Shown in pieces: positions 25,709-34,911 of a DNA stretch of 47,448 bases. A program made the translations under genes and the position numbers. Each line of letters starts with the position of its first letter. The first letter of the stretch is position 1. Source of the DNA: Mycobacterium sp. AZCC_0083 (GTDB lineage: Bacteria > Actinomycetota > Actinomycetes > Mycobacteriales > Mycobacteriaceae); assembly GCF_014202335.1 (NCBI RefSeq), contig NZ_JACHGP010000032.1, positions 1 through 47,448 of the forward strand, read 5' to 3'. The notes beneath the pieces were generated by a model. That model worked only from the letters and a program-made list of their open reading frames with translations, was not told where the DNA came from and ran no database searches.

Positions 25709-27484
25709 ATGGTCGATCCCAACGCGAACGACATCGATATCGAGATCCCCGTGCTCATCGTGGGCGCGGGTCCAGCAGGGCTGACATTGGCGCTGGCCCT
25801 TGCCCGTTACGGCGTGCGGGCACTGACAGTCGAAAGGCATCCGTCCACCGCGCACACACCACGCGCCCACATCATCAACCAGCGCACCGTGGAGATCTTC
25901 CGCGCACTCGGCATCAGTGAGAAGTTCCACGAGGTGGCGATTCCGCAGTCGGCGATGACCAATAACTTGTGGTACACGACGCTGGCCGATCCCGAGGTGG
26001 CGCGATCGGAGACCTGGGGCGGCGGCCCGGAGCGCGCCGCCGAGTATTTCTTGGCCAGCCCCGAGCCGATGGCCAACTGCGCGCAGACGGTGCTCGAACC
26101 GATGCTGTTGGCCGCCGCCCGCGAAGCCGGCGCCGACATCGAGTTTCAAACCGAGTTCGTCGAACTGCGCCAGGACCCCGACGGGGTCACCAGCGTGATC
26201 CGCGACCGCGCCACCGGCCAGACCCGTACGGTGCACTCGCGCTACCTGATCGGAGCCGACGGCGCCCGCAGCAAGGTGCTGACCAACGTCGGTCTGACCG
26301 TTGAGGGCCCCGATGATCTGGGCCGGGCCGCCAACATCTGGTTCCGGGCCGACCTGACCAAATTCTTCGAGCACCGCCCGGGCGTGCTGAGCTGGAACGT
26401 GATGCCCGGACCGATGCCGGTGCTGCGGCTGGGCACCCTGATCTGTCACAAGCGCTACACCGAGTTCGTGCTGGCGTTCATGTTCGACCCGGACCACACA
26501 GTGCTCTCGGAATTGAACGAAGACGCGTTGCTGCAACGGATCCGCGCCGCAGTAGGCGAGGACATCGACGCCGAGATCCTCGGTCTGGCCGGCTGGCAGG
26601 TACGCGCGCAGGTCGCCGCCCACTACTCCTCGGGCAACGTGTTCTGCATGGGCGACGCGGTGCACCGCCACCCCCCCACCAACGGCCTGGGACTGAACAT
26701 GTCGGTCGCCGACGCCTACAACCTGGCCTGGAAGCTGGCCTTCGTCCTCGATGGCCGCGCCGGCGAACCACTGCTGGCCAGCTACAGCGCCGAACGCCAA
26801 CCCATCGGCGCCGCCGGGGTCAAGCGAGCGATCACCAGCCTGGGCGAGGGAGCAGCGATCGAGACCGCGCTCGGGCTGGAACCCAATCAGTCCGCCGAGG
26901 ACGGCTGGAAAGCACTCAACGTGCTCTACGAACCCGGAGTGGCCGGCGACGAACGCCGCCGCGCGCTACGCGAGGCCATCGAACTCAGCAACTACCAGTT
27001 CAACGCCCAAGGCATCGAACTGGGCTACGTCTACCAAAGCGACGTCATCACCGAAGAACCCACCCCCGCACCGCCACCCGAACGCGACCCGGTGCTCTAC
27101 TACACACCCACCACCCGCCCCGGCGCACGCGTCCCCCACGCCCGACTCGAACGCAACCAGCAACCACTCTCATCACTGGACCTAATCGACCCACAAGGAT
27201 TCACCCTGCTCACCGGAGTGGGCGGACACAGCTGGCGCGCCACCGCCGACCAAATCGCCCAACACCTCAACACACCAATCACCGTCCACATCATCGGCGA
27301 ACGAGGCGGCCTCTACGACCCCTACAACGACTGGACCAACCGATCCGAAGTCGACACCACCGGATGCGTACTAGTACGACCCGACGGCCACGTCGTATGG
27401 CGCTGCCCCACCACCACACCCAACGGACCACAACAACTATCCGACGCCATCAACCAAGCCCTCGGACTAAGCAGCAGCGGATAG
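25709..27484 (+). CDS. FAD-dependent aromatic monooxygenase (TfdB/phenol hydroxylase-like)
   Basis: The 591-residue class A flavoprotein monooxygenase has the FAD dinucleotide fold LIVGAGPAGLT (G19, G21, G24), the DG-type motif YLIGADGARSKV, and the second FAD motif GDAVHRHPPTNGLGLN (G315-D316). The C-terminal thioredoxin-like domain fits the 2,4-dichlorophenol 6-monooxygenase/phenol 2-monooxygenase group. It hydroxylates an aromatic ring with NAD(P)H and O2, giving a catechol for the VOC dioxygenase encoded divergently. The ATG has GGAGG 8-9 nt upstream. The long leader carries a shared AT-rich motif, a short ORF and a hairpin. The DNA around its ribosome site and start resembles that of MADPLAGGSD at 45950. 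Confidence 0.9.
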   Translation: MVDPNANDIDIEIPVLIVGAGPAGLTLALALARYGVRALTVERHPSTAHTPRAHIINQRTVEIFRALGISEKFHEVAIPQSAMTNNLWYTTLADPEVARSETWGGGPERAAEYFLASPEPMANCAQTVLEPMLLAAAREAGADIEFQTEFVELRQDPDGVTSVIRDRATGQTRTVHSRYLIGADGARSKVLTNVGLTVEGPDDLGRAANIWFRADLTKFFEHRPGVLSWNVMPGPMPVLRLGTLICHKRYTEFVLAFMFDPDHTVLSELNEDALLQRIRAAVGEDIDAEILGLAGWQVRAQVAAHYSSGNVFCMGDAVHRHPPTNGLGLNMSVADAYNLAWKLAFVLDGRAGEPLLASYSAERQPIGAAGVKRAITSLGEGAAIETALGLEPNQSAEDGWKALNVLYEPGVAGDERRRALREAIELSNYQFNAQGIELGYVYQSDVITEEPTPAPPPERDPVLYYTPTTRPGARVPHARLERNQQPLSSLDLIDPQGFTLLTGVGGHSWRATADQIAQHLNTPITVHIIGERGGLYDPYNDWTNRSEVDTTGCVLVRPDGHVVWRCPTTTPNGPQQLSDAINQALGLSSSG

Positions 27485-27734
27485 CACATCGTCCTCCGAC
27501 GCTATCCCTGTCACCAGCACGGCTAGGGACGACGTTCTGCATGTCGATCTGGCCAATCCGGATCGCCGCAGCGCCCCATCGACGAAGCCTTCAACGATGA
27601 TCTGACAACGGCGCTGGAGCCCCTATCGAGTCCGGTCCTCGCGGGCTGCTCGGTTCCCGGCGCGCGGATTTCCGCGTGGGGTGATCGGCAACGACTCCGC
27701 GCTCGATCGCCCCACAATGCCGAAGTCCATGACC
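27485..27734. other. Intergenic, no gene recognised
   Basis: About 250 bases after the monooxygenase. Minus frames here continue the aceE relic out of frame with no similarity. Confidence 0.4.
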
Positions 27735-28278
27735 CAACGCGCGCGCGTAGATGCCGGGGCGAGGCGTGGCCTTGGATGAAGATCTGGTCGCCGCCGCCGG
27801 GATGCGACTTGCCGCGGAGAAAGTGGTTGAAGCCGACCACGTACAGTGCCACCGACGAGGCGTACGTCGAGATGTGGCCTCCCACACCGACTCCCGGGCG
27901 TTGCGCGCGGTGCACCATGATGGCTGCATTCCACCGGATCCAGGCGCGGTAGCGGCGCTCGACGTCCTCGTCGCCCGGAAACCATGGCTCGAGTTCGGCG
28001 GGAATCGTGTTGACGTAATCGGTCGACGTGAGCGCGGGGATCGCTACTCGCTGTTCGCTGGATCGCTCGAGAAGGCGCAGCATCAGGTAGCGCGCCCTGG
28101 CCGGCCCCGACCGTTCGAGTAGCTCGTCGAACGACTCGAGCCATTCGGTCGTCTCTTCGGGGTCGATGTCGGGAAGGTAAGACGCAACGCCCTCACAGAT
28201 CACACCAACCCGGTCGGGTTCGCCTGCGGTGCTGGAGTTTTGGGCCAGGTCTTGGCGCGCGAACTCGGTGCTCGACTT
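27735..28278 (-). pseudogene. aceE: Pyruvate dehydrogenase E1 (AceE), N-terminal relic
   Basis: The minus strand reads STEFARQDLAQNSSTAGEPD, GVASYLPDIDPEETTEWLE, LTSTDYVNTIPAELEPWFP, RYRAWIRWNAAIMVHRAQRP and GGHISTYASSVALYVVGFNH, the N-terminal 160 or so residues of actinobacterial homodimeric AceE. The frame is lost just after IQGHASP, where PGIYARA appears in the next frame. About 750 residues are missing, and no normal start codon is in frame. This is a housekeeping gene, so a functional copy must lie elsewhere; this piece was duplicated or moved here. Confidence 0.85.
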
Positions 28279-28328
28279 CCATTCCTCGTTAGGCGGGACG
28301 GCTGGCGGTCAGGGCGTAACAGCCGCGG

Positions 28329-29759
28329 TCACAGGGCCTGGATGATGTCTTGAATCCGGTCCTTTGCGTCGCCGAACAGCATCGCGGAGTTCTGTCGGAA
28401 GAACAGCGGGTTCTGCACGCCGGCGTAGCCCGATGCCATGGAGCGCTTGAAGACGATGACGTTGTCGGCATTCCACACCGTGAGCACCGGCATGCCTGCG
28501 ATGGGGCTGCTCGGATCCTCCGACGCGGCAGGATTGACGGTGTCGTTGGCGCCGATCACCAGGACGACGGACGTGTCGTCGAAGTCGTCGTTGATCTCGT
28601 CCATCTCCAGCACGATGTCGTAGGGCACCTTGGCCTCGGCCAGCAGCACGTTCATGTGGCCGGGCAGCCGGCCCGCGACGGGGTGGATGCCGAAGCGGAC
28701 GTTGATGCCACGCTCGCGCAGCTTGCGGGTGAGTTCGGCGACGCCGTACTGGGCCTGTGCGACGGCCATGCCGTAGCCGGGGGTGATGATCACCGAGTCG
28801 GCTGAATTGAGCAGCTCACCAACGCCTTCGGCGGTGATCTCGCGATGTTCGCCGTAGTCCTTGTCTTCTGCCGGGCCGGCTTCGATGCCGAAGCCGCCAG
28901 CGATGACCGAGATGAAGGACCGGTTCATCGCCTTGCACATGATGTAGGACAGGTACGCACCCGACGAGCCGACCAACGCGCCGGTGATGATGAGCAGGTC
29001 GTTGCCGAGCAGGAAGCCGGAGGCGGCGGCGGCCCAGCCGGAGTAGCTGTTGAGCATCGACACCACGACCGGCATGTCCCCGCCGCCGATGGAAGCGACC
29101 AGGTGCCAACCCAGCAGCAGCGCCAGGGCCGTGACGGCGACGAGCAGCCACAGCTGCGGGTCGACCACGAACCACACCGTGAGCACGACGAACGCCACCA
29201 GCGCGCCGCCATTCAGAATGTTCTTGCCCGGCAGCATCAGCGGCTTGGACTTCATTCGTGCCGAGAGCTTGAGGTTGGCCACGATCGACCCGGTGAACGT
29301 GACGGCGCCGATGAAGACGCCGATGAAGACCTCGGCCGAATGGATGCCGAGCAGGCCGTCCGCGCGCAGGATATCGGTCTCCCCTCCGTGCAGATGCCGC
29401 TCCACGTGCCAGTAGCCGTTCCAGCCGACTAGGACCGCGGCCAGACCCACGAACGAGTGCAGCAGAGCGATCAGCTCGGGCATGCCGGTCATCTCGACCA
29501 CTCGAGCCCGCCACAGGCCGATCGCTGCACCGACTGTCGTGGCGCCGATCAGCAGCCCCAGACCCAGCGGCTCGATATCGCGGTCGATCGCGAGTGCGAT
29601 GGTCGCTGCCAGGGCCACGCTCATGCCGGTGATACCGAAGGCGTTGCCGACCCTGGACGTCTCGTGTCGCGACAGCCCGGCCAACGCCAAGATGAACAGC
29701 AGCGCTGCGACAATGTATGCCGCCGTCGCGGCGCTCTCTACGGAAATCATGTGATCCAC
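28329..29759 (-). CDS. pntB: NAD(P) transhydrogenase subunit beta
   Basis: The 476-residue protein has nine or so membrane helices in its first 270 residues (proton channel domain II), then the NADP(H)-binding domain III with IITPGYGMAVAQAQYGVAEL, RFGIHPVAGRLPGHMNVLLAEA, VLVIGANDTVNP and KRSMASGYAGVQNPLF, all hallmarks of PntB. With PntA it couples hydride transfer from NADH to NADP+ to proton entry. It follows pntA by 18 nt. NADPH made this way could feed the monooxygenases and the carboxylic acid reductase of this region. Full length. Confidence 0.95.
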   Translation of the reverse strand: MDHMISVESAATAAYIVAALLFILALAGLSRHETSRVGNAFGITGMSVALAATIALAIDRDIEPLGLGLLIGATTVGAAIGLWRARVVEMTGMPELIALLHSFVGLAAVLVGWNGYWHVERHLHGGETDILRADGLLGIHSAEVFIGVFIGAVTFTGSIVANLKLSARMKSKPLMLPGKNILNGGALVAFVVLTVWFVVDPQLWLLVAVTALALLLGWHLVASIGGGDMPVVVSMLNSYSGWAAAASGFLLGNDLLIITGALVGSSGAYLSYIMCKAMNRSFISVIAGGFGIEAGPAEDKDYGEHREITAEGVGELLNSADSVIITPGYGMAVAQAQYGVAELTRKLRERGINVRFGIHPVAGRLPGHMNVLLAEAKVPYDIVLEMDEINDDFDDTSVVLVIGANDTVNPAASEDPSSPIAGMPVLTVWNADNVIVFKRSMASGYAGVQNPLFFRQNSAMLFGDAKDRIQDIIQAL

Positions 29760-29777
29760 TCCGACTTGGTGCTTAGC

Positions 29778-31307
29778 TCAGCTGCGAGAGAACATGGCTA
29801 GCATGCGGCGGGTCACCGCGAAGCCTCCGAACACGTTGATGCTGGCGAGCAGGATCGCTGCGAACGACAACACCGTGATCGCCAGATCGCCCCGCCCGAT
29901 CTGCAGCAGCGCGCCGACCACGATGATCCCGGAGATCGCATTGGTCACCGACATCAGCGGGGTGTGCAGCGCGTGGTGCACGTGGCCGATGACGTAGTAG
30001 CCGATCACGATCGCCAGGGCGAAGACCGTCAGATGCAGCTGCAGGGCGGCCGGAGAGATCGCGACCAGACCGAACAGCACCGCCGCCGCGACGAGCACGA
30101 TGCCCAGTCGGCGCCCGGCCGACATCGAGTGCCTCACCGGTGACACCTTGACGGGCGTAGCGGCTGCCGCGGTGGCGGCCGACGCGGCGGAGACCTGTAC
30201 CGGTGGTGGGGGCCAGGTAGTCTCGCCGTCACGAACGACGGTGATCGACCGCTGCACTACGTCGTCGAAGTCCAGGACGAGCTGCCCGTCCTTCTCCGGG
30301 GTCAGCAGCTTGAGCAGATTGACCAGGTTCGTGCCGTACATCTGGGACGCCTGAGCCGGCAGTCGGCCAGCCAGGTCGGTGTAGCCAATGATCGTCACGC
30401 CGTTGTCCGTCACGACCGCCTGGTCTCTGACGGTGCCCTCGACGTTGCCACCGTTCTGGGCCGCCATATCGACGATCACGCTGCCCGACTTCATCGACGC
30501 AACCATCTCCGCGGTGATGATCCGCGGCGCCGGACGGCCCGGGATCAATGCGGTGGTGACGATGATGTCGACGTCCTTGCACTGCTCTGAATACAGCTGC
30601 GCCTCGCGGACCTTGTAGTCGTCGCCCATCTCCTTGGCGTAGCCGGTGCTCGACACCTCCGTCTCAAGCGAATCGATCGACAGATAGTCCCCGCCAAGGG
30701 ATTTCACCTGATCGCCCACCTCCGGCCGCGGGTCGGTCGCACGCACGATGGCACCCAGGCTGCCGCCGGCACCGATCGCCGCCAGGCCGGCGACACCGGC
30801 GCCCACTACAAGCACTTTGGCCGGCGGCACCTTGCCCGCCGCAGTCACCTGTCCGGTGAAAAACCGCCCGAAGACGTGGGCGGCCTCGATCACCGCGCGA
30901 TAGCCCGCGATGTTGGCCATCGACGACAGCACATCCAGCGACTGCGCCCGCGAGATGCGCGGCACGGCGTCCATCGCCAACGCCGTGATGGGCCGCGTGG
31001 CGAGGTCGGTCACCAGGTCCGGGTCGAGGGTAGGCGACAAGAGGCTGATGAGCGTCGCGCCGGGCTTCAGCCCGTCGAGCTGGTCGGTCGACGGCGCGTT
31101 CACTCCGAGGACGATGTCCGCAGCGTCCGCATCCCCAATCGAGGCGCCCGCCTCGATGTACGCCTCGTCGGAGAAGGACGACGCGGCCCCCGCACCCGTG
31201 TCGACCACAACGTCGTAGCCGAGTTTCAGTAGCTGAGCGACCGTCGCCGGCGTCGCCGCGACGCGCGTTTCGCGAGATCGCGCCTCTCGAAGAACACCGA
31301 CAATCAT
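29778..31307 (-). CDS. pntA: NAD(P) transhydrogenase subunit alpha (fused domains)
   Basis: The 509-residue protein joins the NAD(H)-binding domain I (IVGVLREARSRETRVAATP; LVVGAGVAGLAAIGAGGSLG; the RQD-type loop) and, after an Ala/Pro-rich linker near 370-395, a C-terminal membrane part with about four helices. Many actinobacteria split these as PntAa and PntAb, while here they are one chain as in E. coli. The start overlaps a short upstream frame by ATGA. An AT-rich motif lies about 240 nt upstream at 31543. It forms the transhydrogenase with PntB. Confidence 0.95.
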   Translation of the reverse strand: MIVGVLREARSRETRVAATPATVAQLLKLGYDVVVDTGAGAASSFSDEAYIEAGASIGDADAADIVLGVNAPSTDQLDGLKPGATLISLLSPTLDPDLVTDLATRPITALAMDAVPRISRAQSLDVLSSMANIAGYRAVIEAAHVFGRFFTGQVTAAGKVPPAKVLVVGAGVAGLAAIGAGGSLGAIVRATDPRPEVGDQVKSLGGDYLSIDSLETEVSSTGYAKEMGDDYKVREAQLYSEQCKDVDIIVTTALIPGRPAPRIITAEMVASMKSGSVIVDMAAQNGGNVEGTVRDQAVVTDNGVTIIGYTDLAGRLPAQASQMYGTNLVNLLKLLTPEKDGQLVLDFDDVVQRSITVVRDGETTWPPPPVQVSAASAATAAAATPVKVSPVRHSMSAGRRLGIVLVAAAVLFGLVAISPAALQLHLTVFALAIVIGYYVIGHVHHALHTPLMSVTNAISGIIVVGALLQIGRGDLAITVLSFAAILLASINVFGGFAVTRRMLAMFSRS

Positions 31308-31528
31308 GACGTCGCCGCGAGATTTGCCAGCTTGTCAAGTCCAGTTCGGCGCCGGCCCGGAGTGGCGGGTGCGATCTGGTCGGCTTTGGCAACGGTGAGC
31401 ACGAGGACCTCGAGATCGACCATGAATGACGGGCCTCCGGAGTGTGAACCGCGTCGCTTTGTGCCACCACCACCCCGTCCGGGGGCTGCGGACCCATCGA
31501 GATAGTGGCGTGCCTCACACTCAAGCAT
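31304..31528 (-). CDS. Possible small ORF coupled to pntA
   Basis: Not recognised. A 74-codon frame whose TGA overlaps the pntA ATG (ATGA). The part from MVDLEVLVLTVAKADQIAP to LDKLANLAATS (39 residues) looks the most protein-like, and the upstream part is Gly/Arg-rich and doubtful. It could be a translated leader that couples ribosomes into pntA, or chance. Confidence 0.25.
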   Translation of the reverse strand: MLECEARHYLDGSAAPGRGGGGTKRRGSHSGGPSFMVDLEVLVLTVAKADQIAPATPGRRRTGLDKLANLAATS

Positions 31529-31542
31529 CGCGCTAACGCCAC

Positions 31543-31562
31543 GTCAATATTTTAACGATATT
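31543..31562 (-). promoter_or_regulatory. AT-rich motif upstream of pntAB
   Basis: On the minus strand AATATCGTTAAAATATTGAC matches the ALDH leader motif at 45851 at all but two positions. AATAT and ATATT form inverted 5-bp arms around CGTTAAA. It suggests that transhydrogenase is controlled with the catabolic genes. Confidence 0.5.
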
Positions 31563-31698
31563 TGGTTCGAGTCTCGTCACACTTGACGACTTGTGCGCTG
31601 TCTGGACGTGGACGCACTGGCCGACCCGGTCGCGGATCGTAATCGGTTTCTCCTCAGTCGGCCTCCGGCTCCCCACCAAACCGGGGCCACCTACCAGC

Positions 31699-31739
31699 AG
31701 GAGAAATATTGTTATTTAATTGCTATATCGAGATATTGC
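31699..31739 (+). promoter_or_regulatory. Relic promoter/operator, copy of 25361-25400
   Basis: GAGAAATATTGTTATTTAAT followed by TGCTATATCGAGATATTGCC parallels the intact ALDH promoter. It lies about 130-170 nt upstream of the decayed ALDH start. ATATC-GA-GATAT is an inverted repeat. Confidence 0.5.
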
Positions 31740-31866
31740 CTGTACGCTTCAGGCGCCTATTCGTATTCGTCGCAGCGCCTCCGCCCAGCGGCTGGCCTGC
31801 GACCGCGGGTCTATTGAGTCGGCGGTTGTCTTTCCGTCGAGCGAGTGGAGAGGCGAGTCGTGCGGT

Positions 31867-32083
31867 GGAGGTTTGAACGACCGGCACCGTCACAGGCATC
31901 ACGGGTACCAGTTGTACGCGGGTGGTCAGTGGCGGCTGATGTCCCAAATCGTCCGACTATTTCAAGGCCTGTACCGATGCGTACCTGGCGGTGAGGCGGG
32001 TTCCGATCGTCTGACCGATTTCGGTGTCATCGCCTCGATCAACGCCACGACCGGGGAGCGGCAGTTCCGATTCGACGACCTTT
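31867..32083 (+). pseudogene. Decayed ALDH with large internal deletion
   Basis: The first part keeps the ribosome site GGAGG and YQLYAGGQWR (intact gene: YQWYAGGQWR), but the start codon is lost and the following codons decay. About 400 residues are missing. It resumes at RLTDFGVIASINATTGERQF, matching the intact C-terminus LADFSDVIWINATRVERRF. So this is the relic of a paralogue of the ALDH at 23743, with the same gene order (VOC next). Confidence 0.8.
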
Positions 32084-32133
32084 TGGGAAATGAGACAGCT
32101 CGCGCAGTCGGTGATCGAGTAAGAGGAGTCGAC

Positions 32134-32230
32134 GGTGGACCTGCATATTCGACCTCAATGGACATGGGCCACGCCCGATATTGAAGCCGTAAGTCGCTAC
32201 TACGACGAGTAATTCGGTAGAAGGGCCGCC
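32134..32230 (+). pseudogene. Decayed VOC dioxygenase start
   Basis: After AAGAGGAG a GTG opens VDLHIRPQWTWATPDIEAVS and RYYDE, then a stop. The intact protein at 22746 reads VPDVEAASRYYEEFG at the same place. The rest of the gene has gone, replaced by the MDR oxidoreductase region. GTG conservation here fixes the start of the intact gene. Confidence 0.8.
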
Positions 32231-32267
32231 CGCACCGTGGCAGCCAACGACGTGAAGGGAGATCATT

Positions 32268-33278
32268 GTGAGCAGCAAGCAGAATCGACAGGTATGGCTG
32301 CGCTCGCGTCCCACCGGCATCCCGCAAGCCAGCGATTTCGGCTTGCGAGAGGTCGAGGTGCCAACCATCGAGGACGGCGGGTTTCTGGTACAAAATCAGT
32401 TTCTGTCGGCTGATCCGGCGATGCGAGGCTGGATCAATGACAGCTACAACTACGAGACACGCATCGAGATCGGCGACACGATGCGCGCCTTTACCGCCGG
32501 CGAGATTATCGAATCACGCAATGATGAGTACGCGGTGGGCGATCAGGTCATGGGTCTGTTTGGGTGGCAGGAATTCGCCGCGGTGACTCCGGCACAGGTA
32601 TGGCGCAGAGTTGGCGAGCGGGACCTGCCGCTCTCGCTGTCACTGGGTGTGCTGGGGCTGAACGGGCTCACCGCGTACTTCGGATTGCTCGACGTGCTGC
32701 ATCCCGTGGCGGGGGAAACCGTCGTTGTGTCGACCGCCGCCGGCTCGGTGGGATCGGCGGTCGGCCAGATCGCGAAGATCAAGGGTTGTCGCACAGTCGG
32801 AATCGCCGGCGGACCGGACAAGGTTCAACAGTGCGTTGAGGAATTCGGCTACGACGCCGCCATCGACTACAAGAACACCGACGATTTGGACGCCGCCCTG
32901 GTCGAGCACTGTCCCGATGGCATCGACGCCTACTTCGACAACACCTCGGGACCCATCCACGACGCCGTGTTACGCCACATCAGCTTGCATGCGCGCATCG
33001 CGATTTGTGGGACTGCGACGTATGCGACTTGGGAACCCTGGCACGAGGGACCAAGGCCAGAGCGGCACCTGCTGGTCAAGCGCGCCACCATGCAAGGTTT
33101 TTTGACCACTGACTACATACCGCGATTCGACGAAGCGGTAGGCGACCTCGCCGGCTGGACACGAGACGGACGCATCACATACCGCGAAGACATCCACGAA
33201 GGCATCGACAAGGCGCGCGGAGCCATCGCAGAGCTGTACTCGGGTAGCAACGTGGGCAAGTTGATCATCCGCATTTGA
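32268..33278 (+). CDS. NADP-dependent MDR oxidoreductase (alkenal/curcumin reductase type)
   Basis: The 336-residue medium-chain reductase lacks zinc ligands. It begins NRQVWLRSRPTGIPQASDF, includes LSADPAMRGWIND, and a nucleotide-binding motif VVVSTAAGSVGSAVGQIAKI-KGC (GxxGxxxG-like). DAYFDNTSGPIHDAVL parallels FDNVGG of leukotriene B4 12-hydroxydehydrogenase/zinc-free reductases. It reduces C=C bonds of enals or enones with NADPH. GTG start with AAGGGAGA upstream. The next gene, an acyl-CoA dehydrogenase, follows about 200 nt on. Confidence 0.88.
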   Translation: MSSKQNRQVWLRSRPTGIPQASDFGLREVEVPTIEDGGFLVQNQFLSADPAMRGWINDSYNYETRIEIGDTMRAFTAGEIIESRNDEYAVGDQVMGLFGWQEFAAVTPAQVWRRVGERDLPLSLSLGVLGLNGLTAYFGLLDVLHPVAGETVVVSTAAGSVGSAVGQIAKIKGCRTVGIAGGPDKVQQCVEEFGYDAAIDYKNTDDLDAALVEHCPDGIDAYFDNTSGPIHDAVLRHISLHARIAICGTATYATWEPWHEGPRPERHLLVKRATMQGFLTTDYIPRFDEAVGDLAGWTRDGRITYREDIHEGIDKARGAIAELYSGSNVGKLIIRI

Positions 33279-33482
33279 CGCACCATGCGACTACCCACGA
33301 TCGCGCTGCAGCATGCCGGACAGGCGTTTGCGACCGTCATCAATTGGCTGTCGATGTAGCGAGCGGCCGATCGGTGGCGCGCAGATTGCGCCTACCCGAT
33401 GTCGCAACGAGAAATCGTCGGCACCAACGAGTTTGCGCACTTACAAAGTTGAGTCAGGGCTGTCAGCGAAAGGACTTTACTC

Positions 33483-34727
33483 ATGGCTGCCACATCCACC
33501 TCCACACTGGATGGTTTACCCCGAACGTCCGCTCGCCTGTTTGACGATTGCCTACTGCCCGATGAGACGGTGAAGATCCGAGACGAAGCAAGATTATTCG
33601 CGGAGCGTGTGCTGGCCCCGCGGGCCGCAGAGCTGAACTCGGCTGAAGAATCGTCAGCGGTCTTCCCTCGCGACATCCTGCGGCAGATGGCCGACGCCGG
33701 ACTGTACGCGATCCCGTTCAGCGCCGACGTCGGCGGCCGGGCTCTTCAGTATCCGATGCTTGGCGCCGCGACAGTGCTAGAGGAATTGGCTCGTTTCACG
33801 CCAGCAATCGCTTCGGCGCTCTACGACGCACAGGCGCTGCTCGTCGGTCGGACGCTCGACAGCGCCCCCGCATCCATCCGTCATGAGTTTCTGCCGCGGC
33901 TGGTCCGCGGCGAAATCGTCGGCTCCTTCGCCACCAGCGAACCCGACGCCAGCACCGACCTGTCGGCCGCCGCGATGCGCACAACCGCCGTACCGGTGTC
34001 CGGTGGGTTCCGGCTGTCGGGCCGGAAGCGCTGGATCACCAACGCCTGTGCCGCTGACATCATCACCGTGCTCTGCGTTGTCGACGGTGCGCAGGCGATG
34101 TTGCTGGTCGATATGCACGCCGATGGCATCGCGGTCAGCGAGCCGGACCTCAAGATGGGTAACCGCCTGCAGTTGACGTCCGACGTCGAGTTCACCGACG
34201 TCTTCGTCCCCGATGATCACGTCATCGCGGTGCCTGGACGAGGTCTGGCCAGCGCGTTGAAGATCCTGTCGTCGGGTCGAATTGGTATCGGCGCGATAGG
34301 AGTCGGGATGGGCCAATGCGCCTTCGACCACGCCGTGGCTCACCTTGGTCGCCGCAGCGCCTTCGGCGCGAAGCTGGGCTCCTTTCAGCATTGGCAGTTC
34401 CGTTTCGCCGAACATGCCATCGCACTAGAGACGGCTCGATCGCTTTATCAGAAGGCTGCCCGGAAGTCCGACGATCGCGACGCACCCGAGCCGGAAGCCG
34501 CGATGGCAAAGGTGACCGGCAGCCGGGTCGCCGTCGACATTGCGCGCGACGCGATTCAGGTACACGGAGCGTACGGCTTCGTGCGCCAGCTGCCCGCCGA
34601 CGGAAGCATCAACCACCTCGAATCGATCTGGCGTGACAGCAAAGTCGGCGAGATCTATGAGGGCGCGAATGAAGTACTGCTGTGGAGCATCGCCCGAATC
34701 GCGCTGGGCCGCGATGTCACCGGCTGA
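33483..34727 (+). CDS. Acyl-CoA dehydrogenase
   Basis: The 414-residue flavoenzyme has the N-terminal helical domain, GSFATSEPDASTDL (FAD/substrate loop), RKRWITNA and the C-terminal four-helix domain with AIQVHGAYGFVRQLP. The catalytic base is E393 in GEIYEGANEV. It oxidises an acyl-CoA to its 2,3-enoyl form. Full length. AAAGGA lies 9 nt before ATG. Downstream is the convergent Crp/Fnr gene. With the acyl-CoA ligase and hydroxyacyl-CoA dehydrogenase it would complete parts of a beta-oxidation route. Confidence 0.92.
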   Translation: MAATSTSTLDGLPRTSARLFDDCLLPDETVKIRDEARLFAERVLAPRAAELNSAEESSAVFPRDILRQMADAGLYAIPFSADVGGRALQYPMLGAATVLEELARFTPAIASALYDAQALLVGRTLDSAPASIRHEFLPRLVRGEIVGSFATSEPDASTDLSAAAMRTTAVPVSGGFRLSGRKRWITNACAADIITVLCVVDGAQAMLLVDMHADGIAVSEPDLKMGNRLQLTSDVEFTDVFVPDDHVIAVPGRGLASALKILSSGRIGIGAIGVGMGQCAFDHAVAHLGRRSAFGAKLGSFQHWQFRFAEHAIALETARSLYQKAARKSDDRDAPEPEAAMAKVTGSRVAVDIARDAIQVHGAYGFVRQLPADGSINHLESIWRDSKVGEIYEGANEVLLWSIARIALGRDVTG

Positions 34728-34911
34728 CATCGTTCGAACCCCCACACCGACGCCCTGGAGCCCGTGGTCGTAAGTCGGGTTCATGCGCGGTGTGGGATCG
34801 CGCCAGTGACGGCCGACGGGGCCGGATCGTGACGGACACTGTGGAGGTCACCGACGCCATGCCCGAATCGCGCGGCATCGTTGAAGTCCTCGAGTCCAAC
34901 GCCCACAACAG
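34728..34911. other. Short convergent intergenic region
   Basis: A 28-codon frame from GTG 34829 (VTDTVEVTDAMPESRGIVEV and onward) ends just before the Crp gene. It may be a relic 3' end, but it is not recognised. Confidence 0.25.
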
